This document shows positions 1 to 9,234 of a stretch of DNA of 64,000 nt, one piece after another. The stretch spans positions 992,001 through 1,056,000 of the forward strand of contig NZ_CP014579.1 in the NCBI RefSeq assembly GCF_001634365.1, in the 5' to 3' direction. The position numbers and the translations under genes were made by a program. Numbering within the stretch: the stretch's first letter is position 1; each line of letters begins with the position of its first letter. Source of the DNA: Paraburkholderia phytofirmans OLGA172 (lineage in GTDB: Bacteria > Pseudomonadota > Gammaproteobacteria > Burkholderiales > Burkholderiaceae). The notes under the pieces are model-generated. The model worked only from the letters and a program-made list of their open reading frames with translations. It made no database searches and was not told the DNA's origin.

Positions 1-51
1 CGAGAGCGCCTTTCACCGCGCAGAGGCGGACGGGCGGTCAATAGTCTCGTG

Positions 52-66
52 TGGCATAGCCCTTGC
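52..66 (+). promoter_or_regulatory. Candidate sigma-54 (-24/-12) promoter of the nirD-nasA operon
   Basis: TGGCAT, five bases, then TTGC: the GG and GC elements have exactly the spacing of the sigma-54 consensus (TGGCAC-N5-TTGC), with one mismatch in the -24 box. It lies about 150 bases before the nirD start. Nitrogen assimilation operons are classic sigma-54/NtrC targets. I did not see a clear NtrC enhancer in the 50 bases available upstream. Bases 1-219 otherwise hold no gene that I can recognise. Confidence 0.5.
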
Positions 67-219
67 GTAAGTCAGAGCGGCGGATCAACGACGATCCGGC
101 CAGCATGCAGCAAAAGTCACCCTTTAGATTTCTGGCTTTTGGACAACGGCGTCCCCCGAATTCAGTCACCTGACGACTGTATCCGCGGGACGCCTTTTTA
201 TTTGCTTGAGGAACTCACC

Positions 220-567
220 ATGAACAACGATCGACTTCCGCAATCCTGGATGCCCGTCTGCGCGCTCGACGACATTGTTCCGAATACCGGCGTCTGTGCG
301 CTGGTCAATGGCGAGCAGGTCGCGGTATTTCACGTCGCGAACGGTGACGGCAGCGTGTTCGCGATCGACAACTTCGATCCGGGTTCGCAGGCGGCGGTGC
401 TCTCGCGCGGGCTGATCGGCAACCTCGGTGAGCGGATCGTGGTGGCCTCGCCGATCTACAAGCATCATTTCGATCTGCGTACCGGCGAGTGCCTCGAGGC
501 GCCGGAGAATTCCGTCAACGCCTACCCGGTGCGCGTCGAGAGCGGTCAGGTGTGGGTCGCCGCATGA
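220..567 (+). CDS. nirD: Nitrite reductase (NADH) small subunit
   Basis: 115-residue NirD-family protein with a Rieske-like fold, the small partner of the cytoplasmic siroheme nitrite reductase that reduces nitrite to ammonium. As in other NirD proteins, the Rieske cluster ligands are absent: the usual CxH and CxxH positions read DNFDPG and SPIYKHHFD. The ATG at 220 follows GAGGAA at ideal spacing. An in-frame extension to base 49 has no family similarity and was not used. The stop overlaps the next start (ATGA), so the two genes are translationally coupled. No nirB is visible in the window; it may lie further upstream or elsewhere. The family is clear from the IVVASPIYKHHFDLRTGECL block. Confidence 0.88.
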   Translation: MNNDRLPQSWMPVCALDDIVPNTGVCALVNGEQVAVFHVANGDGSVFAIDNFDPGSQAAVLSRGLIGNLGERIVVASPIYKHHFDLRTGECLEAPENSVNAYPVRVESGQVWVAA

Positions 568-1835
568 GACACGAATACGCCGGGCAGACTTCAGGAGGCG
601 CTTCGTTCACCGCGCCTTGCCGTCCGCGACTGGTGGTCGTCGGCAACGGCATGGCCGGCATGCGCACTGTCGAGGAACTGCTCAAGCTCGCACCGGACCT
701 CTACGACATCACCGTATTCGGTGCCGAGCCGTACGGCAACTACAACCGCATTCTGCTGTCGCCGGTACTCGCGGGCGAAAAGCGTGTCGACGACATCATC
801 CTCAACACGCGTGACTGGTATGCGGACAACGGGATCCGGCTGCATGCGGGCGACCCGGTGGTCGCGATTGACCGCCGGCGCCGTATCGTGCGTTCGCAAA
901 GCGGCGTCGAGGCGAGCTACGACCGGCTGCTGATCGCGACCGGCTCCAGGCCATTCCTGATTCCGGTGCCGGGTCACCAGCTGCCGGGCGTGATCGCGTT
1001 TCGCGACATTCAGGATGTCGAAGCGATGCTCGCCGCCGCGCGCAGTCACCGTCACGCCGTGATCATCGGCGGCGGCCTGCTCGGGCTCGAAGCGGCGAAC
1101 GGGCTCATGCGCCAGGGCATGTCGGTCACGGTCGTGCACGACACCGACAGCCTGATGGACCGCCAGCTCGACAGGAGCGCATCGGCCCTGCTGCTGCGGA
1201 CGCTGGAGAAGAAGGGCTTGCGCTTCCTGCTGAAAGCCCGCACCACCGAAATCGTCGGGCCGGAGCGTGTCACCGCCGTGCGTTTTGACGACGGCACGGA
1301 AATCCCCGCCGACCTGCTTGTCATGGCGGCCGGTGTGCGCCCGAATATCGACCTTGCGAAGCAGGCGGGCTTGCATTGCGAGCGGGCGATTGTCGTCGAC
1401 GACACGTTGCAGACCTACGATCCGCGTGTCTACGCGGTCGGCGAATGCGTGCAGCACCGCACGGCGACCTTCGGTCTCGTCGCGCCGATCTGGGACCAGG
1501 CGCGTGTCTGCGGCGCGCACCTGGCCGGTGCGGGCCACCGTCGTTACGTGCAGCGCGCCACGGCGACCAAGCTGAAAGTCACTGGCGTCGACCTTTATTC
1601 TGCCGGCGATTTCACCGGCGGCCCGGAGAGTGAAGACCTCGTGCTGCGCGATCCGCGACGCGGCGTCTACAAGCGCCTCGTGATCCAGGATAGCCGGGTG
1701 ATCGGCGCAGTCCTCTACGGCGACGTCAAGGATGGAGCGTGGTACTTCGAGTTGATCCAGAACCGGACCGACATTTCTCCGCTGCGCAGCCAACTGCTGT
1801 TCGGTAAAGCCCTGTGCGAGGCGCAGCCCGCCTGA
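564..1835 (+). CDS. FAD-dependent NAD(P)H oxidoreductase (electron-donor subunit for nitrate/nitrite reduction)
   Basis: 423-residue pyridine nucleotide-disulfide oxidoreductase of the NirB N-terminal / rubredoxin reductase type. Visible elements are an FAD-binding GxGxxG (VVGNGMAG, residues 25-32), an ATGSRP motif (125-130), a second nucleotide-binding motif (IIGGGLLGLE, 167-176), and a third FAD segment (VYAVGECVQH). The EPYGNYNRILLSPVLAGEK stretch is typical of the first domain of NirB. The siroheme domains of NirB are missing, so this is a stand-alone flavoprotein. It overlaps nirD by four bases and precedes nasA by 13. It probably carries electrons from NAD(P)H to the nitrate reductase, the role NasB/NasC plays elsewhere; that pairing is inference from context. 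Confidence 0.82.
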   Translation: MRHEYAGQTSGGASFTAPCRPRLVVVGNGMAGMRTVEELLKLAPDLYDITVFGAEPYGNYNRILLSPVLAGEKRVDDIILNTRDWYADNGIRLHAGDPVVAIDRRRRIVRSQSGVEASYDRLLIATGSRPFLIPVPGHQLPGVIAFRDIQDVEAMLAAARSHRHAVIIGGGLLGLEAANGLMRQGMSVTVVHDTDSLMDRQLDRSASALLLRTLEKKGLRFLLKARTTEIVGPERVTAVRFDDGTEIPADLLVMAAGVRPNIDLAKQAGLHCERAIVVDDTLQTYDPRVYAVGECVQHRTATFGLVAPIWDQARVCGAHLAGAGHRRYVQRATATKLKVTGVDLYSAGDFTGGPESEDLVLRDPRRGVYKRLVIQDSRVIGAVLYGDVKDGAWYFELIQNRTDISPLRSQLLFGKALCEAQPA

Positions 1836-1848
1836 ACCGGAATCGAAC

Positions 1849-4680
1849 GTGAGTTTTCCCATCGCCATTTCCAACCCGTTTGACGGTAACCGTGACGCGG
1901 TCCGAACCACCTGCCCGTATTGCGGCGTCGGTTGCGGCGTACGCGCGACCCCACGCCCGGACGGCCCGCCCGACATTGCCGGCGACGAGCGCCATCCGGC
2001 CAACGCCGGACGCCTGTGCGTGAAGGGCTCGGCGCTCGGCGAAACGGTCGGGCTCGACGGACGCCTGCTGCATCCGAAGCTGCGCGAGCCGGGCAGCGGC
2101 GAATTGCGCGACGCGTCGTGGAGCGATGCGCTCGACGCGGTCGCTAGCGGCTTTCGCCGGATCATCGATCAGCATGGCCCGGATGCGGTCGCGCTCTACG
2201 TCTCGGGACAACTGCTGACGGAGGACTACTACGTCGCCAACAAGCTGATGAAAGGCTATGTCGGCGGCGCGAACATCGACACCAATTCGCGCCTGTGCAT
2301 GTCGTCATCGGTCGCCGGGCACAAGCGTGCGTTCGGCGAAGACCTGGTGCCGGTGTGCTACGAAGACCTCGAACTGGCAGACATGGTGGTGCTGGTCGGA
2401 TCGAACACCGCGTGGTGCCATCCGATCCTGTTCCAGCGGATTGTCAAGATCAAGGAAACGCGACCCGATATGAAGGTCGTCGTGATCGACCCGCGTTATA
2501 CCGCGACCTGCGAGATGGCCGACCTGCACCTGCCGCTGAAGGCGGGCACCGACGTCCGGCTGTTCAACGGGTTGCTCAGCTTTCTCGCGGAACACGATAC
2601 GACCGATACAGGCTTCGTCGATGCGCACACGACCGGTTTCGCACAGGCGCTCGATGCCGCATCAACCGACGCGGCGAGCGGTTTTGACCTCGCGCAGTGC
2701 GCGAAGGCCTGCAAAATCGACCCACACGATCTGCTCGAGTTCTATCGGCTTTTCGCGCGGACCGAGCGGGTGGTGACGGTCTATTCCCAAGGCGTGAACC
2801 AGTCGTCTTCCGGCACTGACAAGGTCAACAGCATCATCAATTGCCATCTGCTGACAGGTCGCATCGGCAAGCCGGGGATGGGACCGTTCTCGTTTACCGG
2901 CCAGCCGAACGCGATGGGCGGGCGTGAAGTGGGCGGCCTCGCGAACATGCTGGCGGCACACCTGGAGCTCGACAATCTGCGTCATCGCGAACTCGTGCAG
3001 ACTTTCTGGGGCTCGCCCGTCATTGCAGAACGGCCGGGACTCAAGGCGGTCGAGTTGTTCGGGGCGATCGAGACAGGCCGGATCAAGGCCGTCTGGATCA
3101 TGGGCACGAACCCGGTTGTGAGCTTGCCCGACGGCGATCAGGCGAAGCGGGCGCTCGCGCGATGCGAGCTCGTCGTCAGTTCCGACATTGTTGAAAACAC
3201 GGACACCAACGCGTTTGCCCACGTGCTGCTGCCGGCACTCGGCTGGGGCGAGAAGGACGGCACGGTCACCAACTCCGAGCGCAGGATCTCGCGCCAGCGG
3301 GCGTTCCTGCCGGCACCGGGCGAAGCGCGCGCCGACTGGCGGATCATCTGCGACGTCGCGCAGCGGATGGGGTATGCCGGCTTCGATTTTTCGGCGCCGC
3401 ATGAGATCTTCGATGAGCATGCGCGGCTGAGTGCTTATCGCAACGAGCGCAACGAGGCTGGCAACGGTGACGAGACCCCTGACAGCCACGGGAAAACAGG
3501 CGGCGGGCAAATCGAAGGGAAGGTGCCGCGTGTCTTCAATCTGAGCGGCCTCGTCGCGCTCGGCCGCGAGCGTTACGATGCGCTGCAGCCCATCCAGTGG
3601 CCCGTACTGGCGGTGAGAGACGCAGCGCAGCGCGGTACCGCGCGTCTCTTCGGTGATCGCCGCTATGCGCACGCAGACGGCAAGGCGCGTTTCGTGGCGA
3701 CCCCGCCGCGCGCACCGATCCACGCGCCGGACGACGAGTATCCGCTCACGCTGAATACCGGCCGGGTGCGCGACCAATGGCACACGATGACCCGCACGGG
3801 CAAGTCGGAGAAGCTCGCCGGCCACGTGACGGAAGCCTTCGTCGATCTGCATCCGCAGGACGCGCTGTCGTGCGGCGTGCGGGAAGGTGAACTCGCGCGC
3901 GTGTCGAGCCGTTGGGGCTCGATGGTCGCCCGTGTGCTGCATGGTGGTGGCATGTCGCGTGGCAGCGTGTTCGTGCCGATCCACTGGAACGATCAGGTGG
4001 CGTCCGACGCGCGTGTCGGCGCAGTGGTGAATCCCGAGGTCGATCCGGTCTCCGGGGAGCCCGAGTTCAAACATACGCCGGTTCGCGTCGACCGGTTCGA
4101 CGTCGCCTGGCACGGTTTCTCGTTGAGCCGTCACGCTCCGGTGCTGGACGGCATGACCTACTGGACGCGCGTCCACGGCACGCAGTTCGTGCGCTACGAA
4201 CTCGCGGGGCGCAAGCCGCTCGCCGATCACGGCGGCTGGGCGCAAGCGCTGTTCGGCATCGACGATCCGCACGCCGACTGGCTGGAGTACGAAGACAGGA
4301 CGGCGGGCATCTATCGCGCCGTACACCTGGTCGACGAGCGTATCGAGAGTTGCATCTTCGTCTCGGCGCGGCCTGAACTGCCCTTGCCGTCGCGCACGTG
4401 GCTCGCGGGCCTGTTCGGGAAGGACCGGCTCGACGAGGAGGACCGCGCCGGCCTGCTGGTCGGACAGCCGATTGGCAAGGGCGTCGATACGGGACCTACG
4501 GTCTGCTCGTGTTTTGGTGTCGGCCGCAACACGATCTGCGCGGCGATCCGCGAGCAAGGGCTAAAGACGGCGGCGGAGATTACCGCATGCCTGAAGGCCG
4601 GTGGCAATTGCGGGTCCTGTGTGCCGGAACTGAAGAAGCTGCTGGTCGACACCGAGCTGGAACGATTGAGCATCGCATGA
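1849..4680 (+). CDS. nasA: Assimilatory nitrate reductase, molybdopterin catalytic subunit
   Basis: 943-residue cytoplasmic molybdopterin oxidoreductase that reduces nitrate to nitrite. An N-terminal [4Fe-4S] motif has Cys at residues 22, 25, 29 and 57. Cys150 (NSRLCMSS) is the expected Mo ligand. The GVNQSSSGTDKVNSIINCHL and GQPNAMGGREVGG blocks are typical of NasA. A C-terminal BFD-like [2Fe-2S] domain follows (Cys886, 888, 921 and 924), as in the long NasA form of enterobacteria and Burkholderiales that takes electrons directly from a flavoprotein. No Tat signal is present, which agrees with assimilatory function. It starts with GTG 13 bases after the flavoprotein gene. It converges with nrdJ, with only about 50 bases between the stops. 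Confidence 0.93.
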   Translation: MSFPIAISNPFDGNRDAVRTTCPYCGVGCGVRATPRPDGPPDIAGDERHPANAGRLCVKGSALGETVGLDGRLLHPKLREPGSGELRDASWSDALDAVASGFRRIIDQHGPDAVALYVSGQLLTEDYYVANKLMKGYVGGANIDTNSRLCMSSSVAGHKRAFGEDLVPVCYEDLELADMVVLVGSNTAWCHPILFQRIVKIKETRPDMKVVVIDPRYTATCEMADLHLPLKAGTDVRLFNGLLSFLAEHDTTDTGFVDAHTTGFAQALDAASTDAASGFDLAQCAKACKIDPHDLLEFYRLFARTERVVTVYSQGVNQSSSGTDKVNSIINCHLLTGRIGKPGMGPFSFTGQPNAMGGREVGGLANMLAAHLELDNLRHRELVQTFWGSPVIAERPGLKAVELFGAIETGRIKAVWIMGTNPVVSLPDGDQAKRALARCELVVSSDIVENTDTNAFAHVLLPALGWGEKDGTVTNSERRISRQRAFLPAPGEARADWRIICDVAQRMGYAGFDFSAPHEIFDEHARLSAYRNERNEAGNGDETPDSHGKTGGGQIEGKVPRVFNLSGLVALGRERYDALQPIQWPVLAVRDAAQRGTARLFGDRRYAHADGKARFVATPPRAPIHAPDDEYPLTLNTGRVRDQWHTMTRTGKSEKLAGHVTEAFVDLHPQDALSCGVREGELARVSSRWGSMVARVLHGGGMSRGSVFVPIHWNDQVASDARVGAVVNPEVDPVSGEPEFKHTPVRVDRFDVAWHGFSLSRHAPVLDGMTYWTRVHGTQFVRYELAGRKPLADHGGWAQALFGIDDPHADWLEYEDRTAGIYRAVHLVDERIESCIFVSARPELPLPSRTWLAGLFGKDRLDEEDRAGLLVGQPIGKGVDTGPTVCSCFGVGRNTICAAIREQGLKTAAEITACLKAGGNCGSCVPELKKLLVDTELERLSIA

Positions 4681-4732
4681 AGGAGACTGACGTTTCATGA
4701 TGAAGAGACTTAAGACCATGCCCCGTTGCCAC

Positions 4733-7300
4733 TCACCCACACGCGCCGACTTCACCGCACGCCGTACAGAAGTCGCATCCATCCTTGCGAATCACCGCGT
4801 TCGCACCGCAAGAGCCGCATTTGCGTCCAAGCATGGTGTGCAGTCCTTGCGCACCGCCACCGGGTTGCGTCAGCAATGCTGATTCGTCCGCGTCGCCAGG
4901 ATGCGGACGGATACCGAAATCCGCCGGCAACGCCACCTCGGCTCTCATCTGCCCGCGCGGCAAACGCGCCAGCATGCGCGACGGCACCTGGTTGCCTTCA
5001 GCGTCGAGAAAGCCGCGCCGGTGCAGAATCTGCTGGATCGCAAAGGCGAGCGCCGCCACTTCGGAATCGTGCCAGCGCGGCGTGCGATGACCATCGAGCC
5101 GCTGCACCTCGCCGAGCCGCACCTGGCCGCGATCCCACGACACCTTGCGCATGTCCTGCAAGTTGCGCGCGACAAAACCGCCGCGTGCCGCGAGCGACAG
5201 CGAACGCATCGTCGCCGTGATCCATTGCTGCGACTCGTCGCGCTGACCGGTCGGAATGAAGAACTCAATGGGGCGCTCGATCGTCACATCTTCGCCGCCG
5301 AGCCGTCCCGTCACTTCGATAAACGACACCGCCACGTAAAGCGACTTCTTGCCGGCTTGCGTCAGGTACTCGACTTTTTCGATGATCGCCGGCAACTCGC
5401 CCTTGGGCCGATGATCGATTGCGATCCGCAGCGGATCCTGATCGGTCTCGGCCAGCGTGTCGTCTGCCTGGGGCGGGCTCACGCTCAGCACCGCGCCTAG
5501 CGTTTCGTTCGGGCGGTAGGTGGCGAGGCCCTTCAGACCGTTTTTCCAGGCGTCGAAGTAAAGGCTTTCGAATGCTTCGAACGGATAGTCTGCCGGCACG
5601 TTCACCGTCTTCGAGATCGACGTGTCCACGTACGGCTGCACGGCGGCCATCATGTCGAGGTGGTCGCGTGCCGACATTTCCAGGGCGCTGACGAAGTAGT
5701 CTGGCAGTTTGTTCACATCGCCGCCGAGCTCGCGATAAAGGCGATACGCGTAGTCTTCGACGTCGAACGATTCGCGGCCGCCGTCGGCCATCACCTTCAT
5801 GCGCGTGTAGGTCCACGAGAAGGCCGGCTCGATGCCGTTCGACGCGTTGTCGGCGAATGCGAGGCTGACCGTGCCCGTCGGCGCGATCGACAGCAGATGG
5901 CTGTTGCGGATGCCGTCCAGGCGTATCGCATCTTTGATGTCGTCGGGCAGGCGCGAGGCGAACGTGCCCGCTTCCAGATAGCGCCCGGCGTCGAACAACT
6001 CAAACGCGCCGCGCTCGCGCGCCAGTTCCACCGACGCCCGATAGGCTTCGTCGCGCATCAGCCGGGCAATGCGCACCGCGAAGTCGCGGCCTTCCTGCGA
6101 GTTGTAGCGCAAGCCGAGCATCACCAGCGTATCGCCGAGGCCGGTGAAGCCCACGCCGATGCGCCGCTTGGCGCGCGACTCGTCATATTGCTGCTGCAGC
6201 GGCCATAGCGTGACGTCGAGCACGTCGTCGAGAAAACGCACCTGGATGCGGGTGCGTTTGGCGAGACCGTCCCAGTCGAATGAAGGCTTGCGGCCTTTCA
6301 TTTGCGCGAACGGATCGAGCACGAAACGCGTGAGGTTCAACGGTCCGAGATTGCAGCAGCCGTAGGCCGGCAGCGGTTGTTCGCCGCACGGATTGGTGGC
6401 GCGGATGGTTTCGACGGCGCGTAGATTGTTGTCCTCGTTCATGCGCGAGATGAACACGATGCCGGGCTCGGCGACGTCGTAGGTGGAGCGCATGATGCGG
6501 TCCCAGATCTCGCGTGCGGGCCTTTCGCTGTAAACCCACAGGCCGTCTTCGCGTTGCCGCACATCGCCGGCCGCGCGCAGCGCCGGCGACGGCTCGGCGC
6601 GGTGCACGAGCGGCCAGGGCTGATCTGCTTCGACGGCGCGCATGAATTCGTCGGTGACGCCCACCGACACGTTGAAGTTGTTCCAGCGGCCCTTCGAATG
6701 TTTCGCCTCGATGAACTCGATCAGATCGGGGTGATTGCAGTCGAGCACGGCCATTTGCGCGCCGCGCCGCGAGCCGGCGCTTTCCACGGTCCGGCATGAC
6801 GCGTCGAACACGTCCATATAACTGCACGGTCCGGACGCCGACGAACTGGTGGTATGAACGCGGGCACCCTTGGGCCGGATCGCGGAGAAGTTATAGCCGA
6901 CGCCGCCGCCGCGGCGCATCGTTTCGGCGGCTTGCAGCAGCGCCACATAGATGCCGGGAAGGCCTTGTTCGTCGACACCTTGAATCGCGTCGCCGACCGG
7001 CTGCACGAAGCAATTGATGAGCGTGGCGGCGATGCCGGTGCCTGCCGCGCTCATGATGCGCCCAGCGCCCAGCGCGCCGTGCCGCAGATTGTCGGCAAAC
7101 AGCGCTTCCACCGACTCGCGCAGTGCCTCCGGTTCCGCCTGAGCGACGCCGCGGGCGACGCGTTTGAACACGTCGTCGGCCGATTGCTCTTCGCCTTTCG
7201 CGTATTTCTCGAGCAGGACGTCCAGAGAGAATTGTTGCGGTGCAACTAATTGACCGGGAGGAACCACTGCGGCGCGGGTTTCCGGGGTGTCTTCTGCCAT
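4733..7300 (-). CDS. nrdJ: Adenosylcobalamin-dependent (class II) ribonucleotide reductase
   Basis: 855-residue NrdJ that makes deoxyribonucleotides with a B12-derived thiyl radical, independently of oxygen. It contains the family block NPCGEQPLPAYGCCNLGPL, with the active-site Cys in NPCGEQ, and the GTGVGYNF-like segment GGGVGYNFSAIRP. The SIAPTGTVSLAFADNASNGIEPAF segment also fits. A C-terminal zinc-ribbon tail carries paired CxxC motifs (CGSCG and CDFCTACG) that probably serve as the redox shuttle. The ATG at 7300 was chosen because it opens the conserved N-terminal region. I did not recognise a cobalamin riboswitch in the roughly 165 bases before the gene. Confidence 0.94.
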   Translation of the reverse strand: MAEDTPETRAAVVPPGQLVAPQQFSLDVLLEKYAKGEEQSADDVFKRVARGVAQAEPEALRESVEALFADNLRHGALGAGRIMSAAGTGIAATLINCFVQPVGDAIQGVDEQGLPGIYVALLQAAETMRRGGGVGYNFSAIRPKGARVHTTSSSASGPCSYMDVFDASCRTVESAGSRRGAQMAVLDCNHPDLIEFIEAKHSKGRWNNFNVSVGVTDEFMRAVEADQPWPLVHRAEPSPALRAAGDVRQREDGLWVYSERPAREIWDRIMRSTYDVAEPGIVFISRMNEDNNLRAVETIRATNPCGEQPLPAYGCCNLGPLNLTRFVLDPFAQMKGRKPSFDWDGLAKRTRIQVRFLDDVLDVTLWPLQQQYDESRAKRRIGVGFTGLGDTLVMLGLRYNSQEGRDFAVRIARLMRDEAYRASVELARERGAFELFDAGRYLEAGTFASRLPDDIKDAIRLDGIRNSHLLSIAPTGTVSLAFADNASNGIEPAFSWTYTRMKVMADGGRESFDVEDYAYRLYRELGGDVNKLPDYFVSALEMSARDHLDMMAAVQPYVDTSISKTVNVPADYPFEAFESLYFDAWKNGLKGLATYRPNETLGAVLSVSPPQADDTLAETDQDPLRIAIDHRPKGELPAIIEKVEYLTQAGKKSLYVAVSFIEVTGRLGGEDVTIERPIEFFIPTGQRDESQQWITATMRSLSLAARGGFVARNLQDMRKVSWDRGQVRLGEVQRLDGHRTPRWHDSEVAALAFAIQQILHRRGFLDAEGNQVPSRMLARLPRGQMRAEVALPADFGIRPHPGDADESALLTQPGGGAQGLHTMLGRKCGSCGANAVIRKDGCDFCTACGEVGACG

Positions 7301-7466
7301 GGCGTGGCCTCTAGCGGCGTCGCAAGAGGCGCGGCGCGGTGGGTGGAATTGCGGATCACTATACCGCCGCGTGTGGGGCGAACGGGGTGTCTCGACGCAA
7401 TGGGGACCACCTTAGCACGTGGCGAGGGGCCGCAATCGGGGAGCGGCTGGTGCCTCGCTTCAAACT

Positions 7467-7754
7467 TCAGGCTTCAGCCAGCTCGCCCAGCACCTCGGCG
7501 CAAATCATCGCAGAAGCATTCGAAGGCGCCGGCCGTTCAGCCGGCTTAAACACGGCATCGCCGCGGCGAATCTTGCGCCGCGTCACCGCGCACGTTCCCG
7601 ACGTATGCGCCGAGCGCCGCCGCCACCGCTGCTCGCCATAGTGACAGCGCCCGGGTTCGACCCAGCGGATCACCAGCGTGGTGTCGGAGCGCTCGAGAAT
7701 TTCGATGCGTACGCCATTGGTACCGTCAAGGGGGACGGACTCTAAGGTCATCAT
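7467..7754 (-). CDS. DUF3331-type small protein
   Basis: 95-residue protein that I place in the DUF3331 group common in Burkholderia and Paraburkholderia. The basis is the run of conserved features in TTLVIRWVEPGRCHYGEQRW and TSGTCAVTRRKIRRGDAVF. No catalytic motif is known for this family and its function is unknown. Two Cys (GRCHYG and GTCAV) could bind a metal, but that is speculation. The start at 7754 (MMTLES) has GGAG seven bases upstream. A longer frame to 7862 has no such site and an unconserved extension. It is a single gene downstream of an AT-richer spacer shared with the divergent AI-2E transporter. Confidence 0.72.
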   Translation of the reverse strand: MMTLESVPLDGTNGVRIEILERSDTTLVIRWVEPGRCHYGEQRWRRRSAHTSGTCAVTRRKIRRGDAVFKPAERPAPSNASAMICAEVLGELAEA

Positions 7755-8096
7755 AGTCGGCTCCGTATTGTGGTGTGCGGACTGTAGTCCCGTGCGCGCC
7801 GGATAGCCATTGTGTCGCGGTTGAAACACTGTTCTCAAAATAGCAACAATGAAACTTGACATCTACGTTCGCCCGACGCGGAGAGGCTTTGCGGGCGATA
7901 TGCGATGTGAATTTGCGATAGGGTGGATTTTTGCAACGCAGTGTTGTACGCCGCGCGACGGGCATGCCGCCTGCAAAAGGCGCCGGTGCTTCCTTTAAGA
8001 TGTAATTATCGATGAGCGACCGTGCCGTGCAATTGTAGCGGTTTTGCATTTTTCTGGACGGCTCGCGCGCATATCAACAAGACCCTAAGAGCCTTC
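7755..8096. other. Divergent intergenic region
   Basis: About 340 bases between the DUF3331 gene and the AI-2E transporter gene. It is noticeably richer in A and T than its neighbours and must hold both promoters. I see no clear -35/-10 pair that I would defend, and no gene. Confidence 0.4.
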
Positions 8097-9179
8097 ATGA
8101 TTTCACGCCCCCCCGTAGTGCCGCCCGAATCGCCGACCCCGCCCGATTGCCTGAAAAAACAGAAAGCGGCATCACTTGTTCTATACGTCGGACTTGTGTT
8201 GCTGGCCCTGTGGGTCGTGCGCGATTTCATTGCGGTGATGGCCTGGGCCGGCGTCATTGCGATCGCGCTGTGGCCGCTTTTGCACAAGGTGGAAAGCAGC
8301 CGCTGGTTCACTGGCCGTACGACACTGATCGCCGCGGTGCTGACGTCCGCGATCGCGTTGCTGGTGGTGCTGCCGGTCGGAATCGGCATCGCGCAAGCGT
8401 TGCGCGAAGCCCATGACATGAGCGAGTGGTTCAAGGCCGTGCAGGAAAACGGTATTCCGCTGCCGGACAGCATCGAGCGCTTGCCGTTCGGCGTGCAACA
8501 GATTTCGGCCTGGTGGCAGGCCAATCTCGCCCAGCCGTTGCGCGACTCGGCGGCTATGAAGGGGCTGCACAGCACCACGGTGATGACGTTCGGCCGCCAC
8601 TTCGGCGCACGCGCGGCGCACGCCGTGGTGGTGTTCGCCTTCATGCTGGTCACGCTGTTCGTGATTTTTCAGGCGGGGCCGCGTCTGTCCGGCTCGCTGC
8701 TACAGGGCGTGCGGCGCGGCTTCGGCGACGACGGCGCGCACTTGCTCGAGCGCATGGCCGCGGCCGTGCGCGGCACGGTGTCGGGGCTGGTGGTGGTCGG
8801 GCTCGGCGAGGGTGTGTTGATGGGCGTGGCCTATTGCGTCACCGGCTTGCCGCACGTCGCGCTGCTTGCGTCGATCACGGCGATCGCCGCGATGCTGCCG
8901 TTCTGCGCACCGATCACGTTCGGCCTCGCGGCCTTGTGGCTGTTCTCGCAAGGCTCGGTTGCCGGAGCCATCGGGCTTGCGGGGTTCGGTTCAGTGGTGG
9001 TGTTCATCGCGGAACATTTCGTGCGGCCGGTGCTGATCGGCAACTCGACGCGCCTGCCCTTTCTGCTGGTGCTGTTTGGCATTCTCGGCGGGGCGGAAAC
9101 GTTCGGTTTGCTTGGCCTCTTCATCGGGCCCGCGCTCATGACCGTGTTGATGGTGTTGTGGACCGATCTCGTGCAATAG
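8097..9179 (+). CDS. AI-2E family inner-membrane transporter (PerM/YdiK type)
   Basis: 360-residue membrane protein with the AI-2E transporter layout: two hydrophobic segments near the N-terminus (LVLYVGLVLLALWVVRDFIAVM and the segment after it), a soluble middle loop, then about five or six hydrophobic segments ending in GLFIGPALMTVLMVLW. The terminal FGLLGLFIGPALM block is characteristic. Members export small molecules or act as antiporters, and the substrate here cannot be told. The ATG at 8097 was preferred to a start at 8022, because the extra residues look non-coding and the hydrophobic domain begins soon after 8097. It converges with the esterase gene. Confidence 0.85.
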   Translation: MISRPPVVPPESPTPPDCLKKQKAASLVLYVGLVLLALWVVRDFIAVMAWAGVIAIALWPLLHKVESSRWFTGRTTLIAAVLTSAIALLVVLPVGIGIAQALREAHDMSEWFKAVQENGIPLPDSIERLPFGVQQISAWWQANLAQPLRDSAAMKGLHSTTVMTFGRHFGARAAHAVVVFAFMLVTLFVIFQAGPRLSGSLLQGVRRGFGDDGAHLLERMAAAVRGTVSGLVVVGLGEGVLMGVAYCVTGLPHVALLASITAIAAMLPFCAPITFGLAALWLFSQGSVAGAIGLAGFGSVVVFIAEHFVRPVLIGNSTRLPFLLVLFGILGGAETFGLLGLFIGPALMTVLMVLWTDLVQ

Positions 9180-9234
9180 TTGCACGCAATTTGCGGGCGC
9201 AATCAGGGCTGCCGATTCGCAGAGGTACGCCGGA

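Noticed and set aside
591..2165. Long minus-strand open frame (524 codons) opposite the flavoprotein and nasA genes
   Set aside because: It is the antisense shadow of two well-supported genes in GC-rich DNA. Its translation is rich in Arg, His and Asp and has no family similarity.
2662..4557. Minus-strand open frame of 631 codons inside nasA
   Set aside because: It is an antisense shadow of nasA with the same Arg/His/Asp-rich composition. The plus strand carries all cofactor motifs.
7301..7466. Cobalamin riboswitch upstream of nrdJ
   Set aside because: I could not find the conserved B12-box sequence or the expected stem pattern in the 165 bases available.
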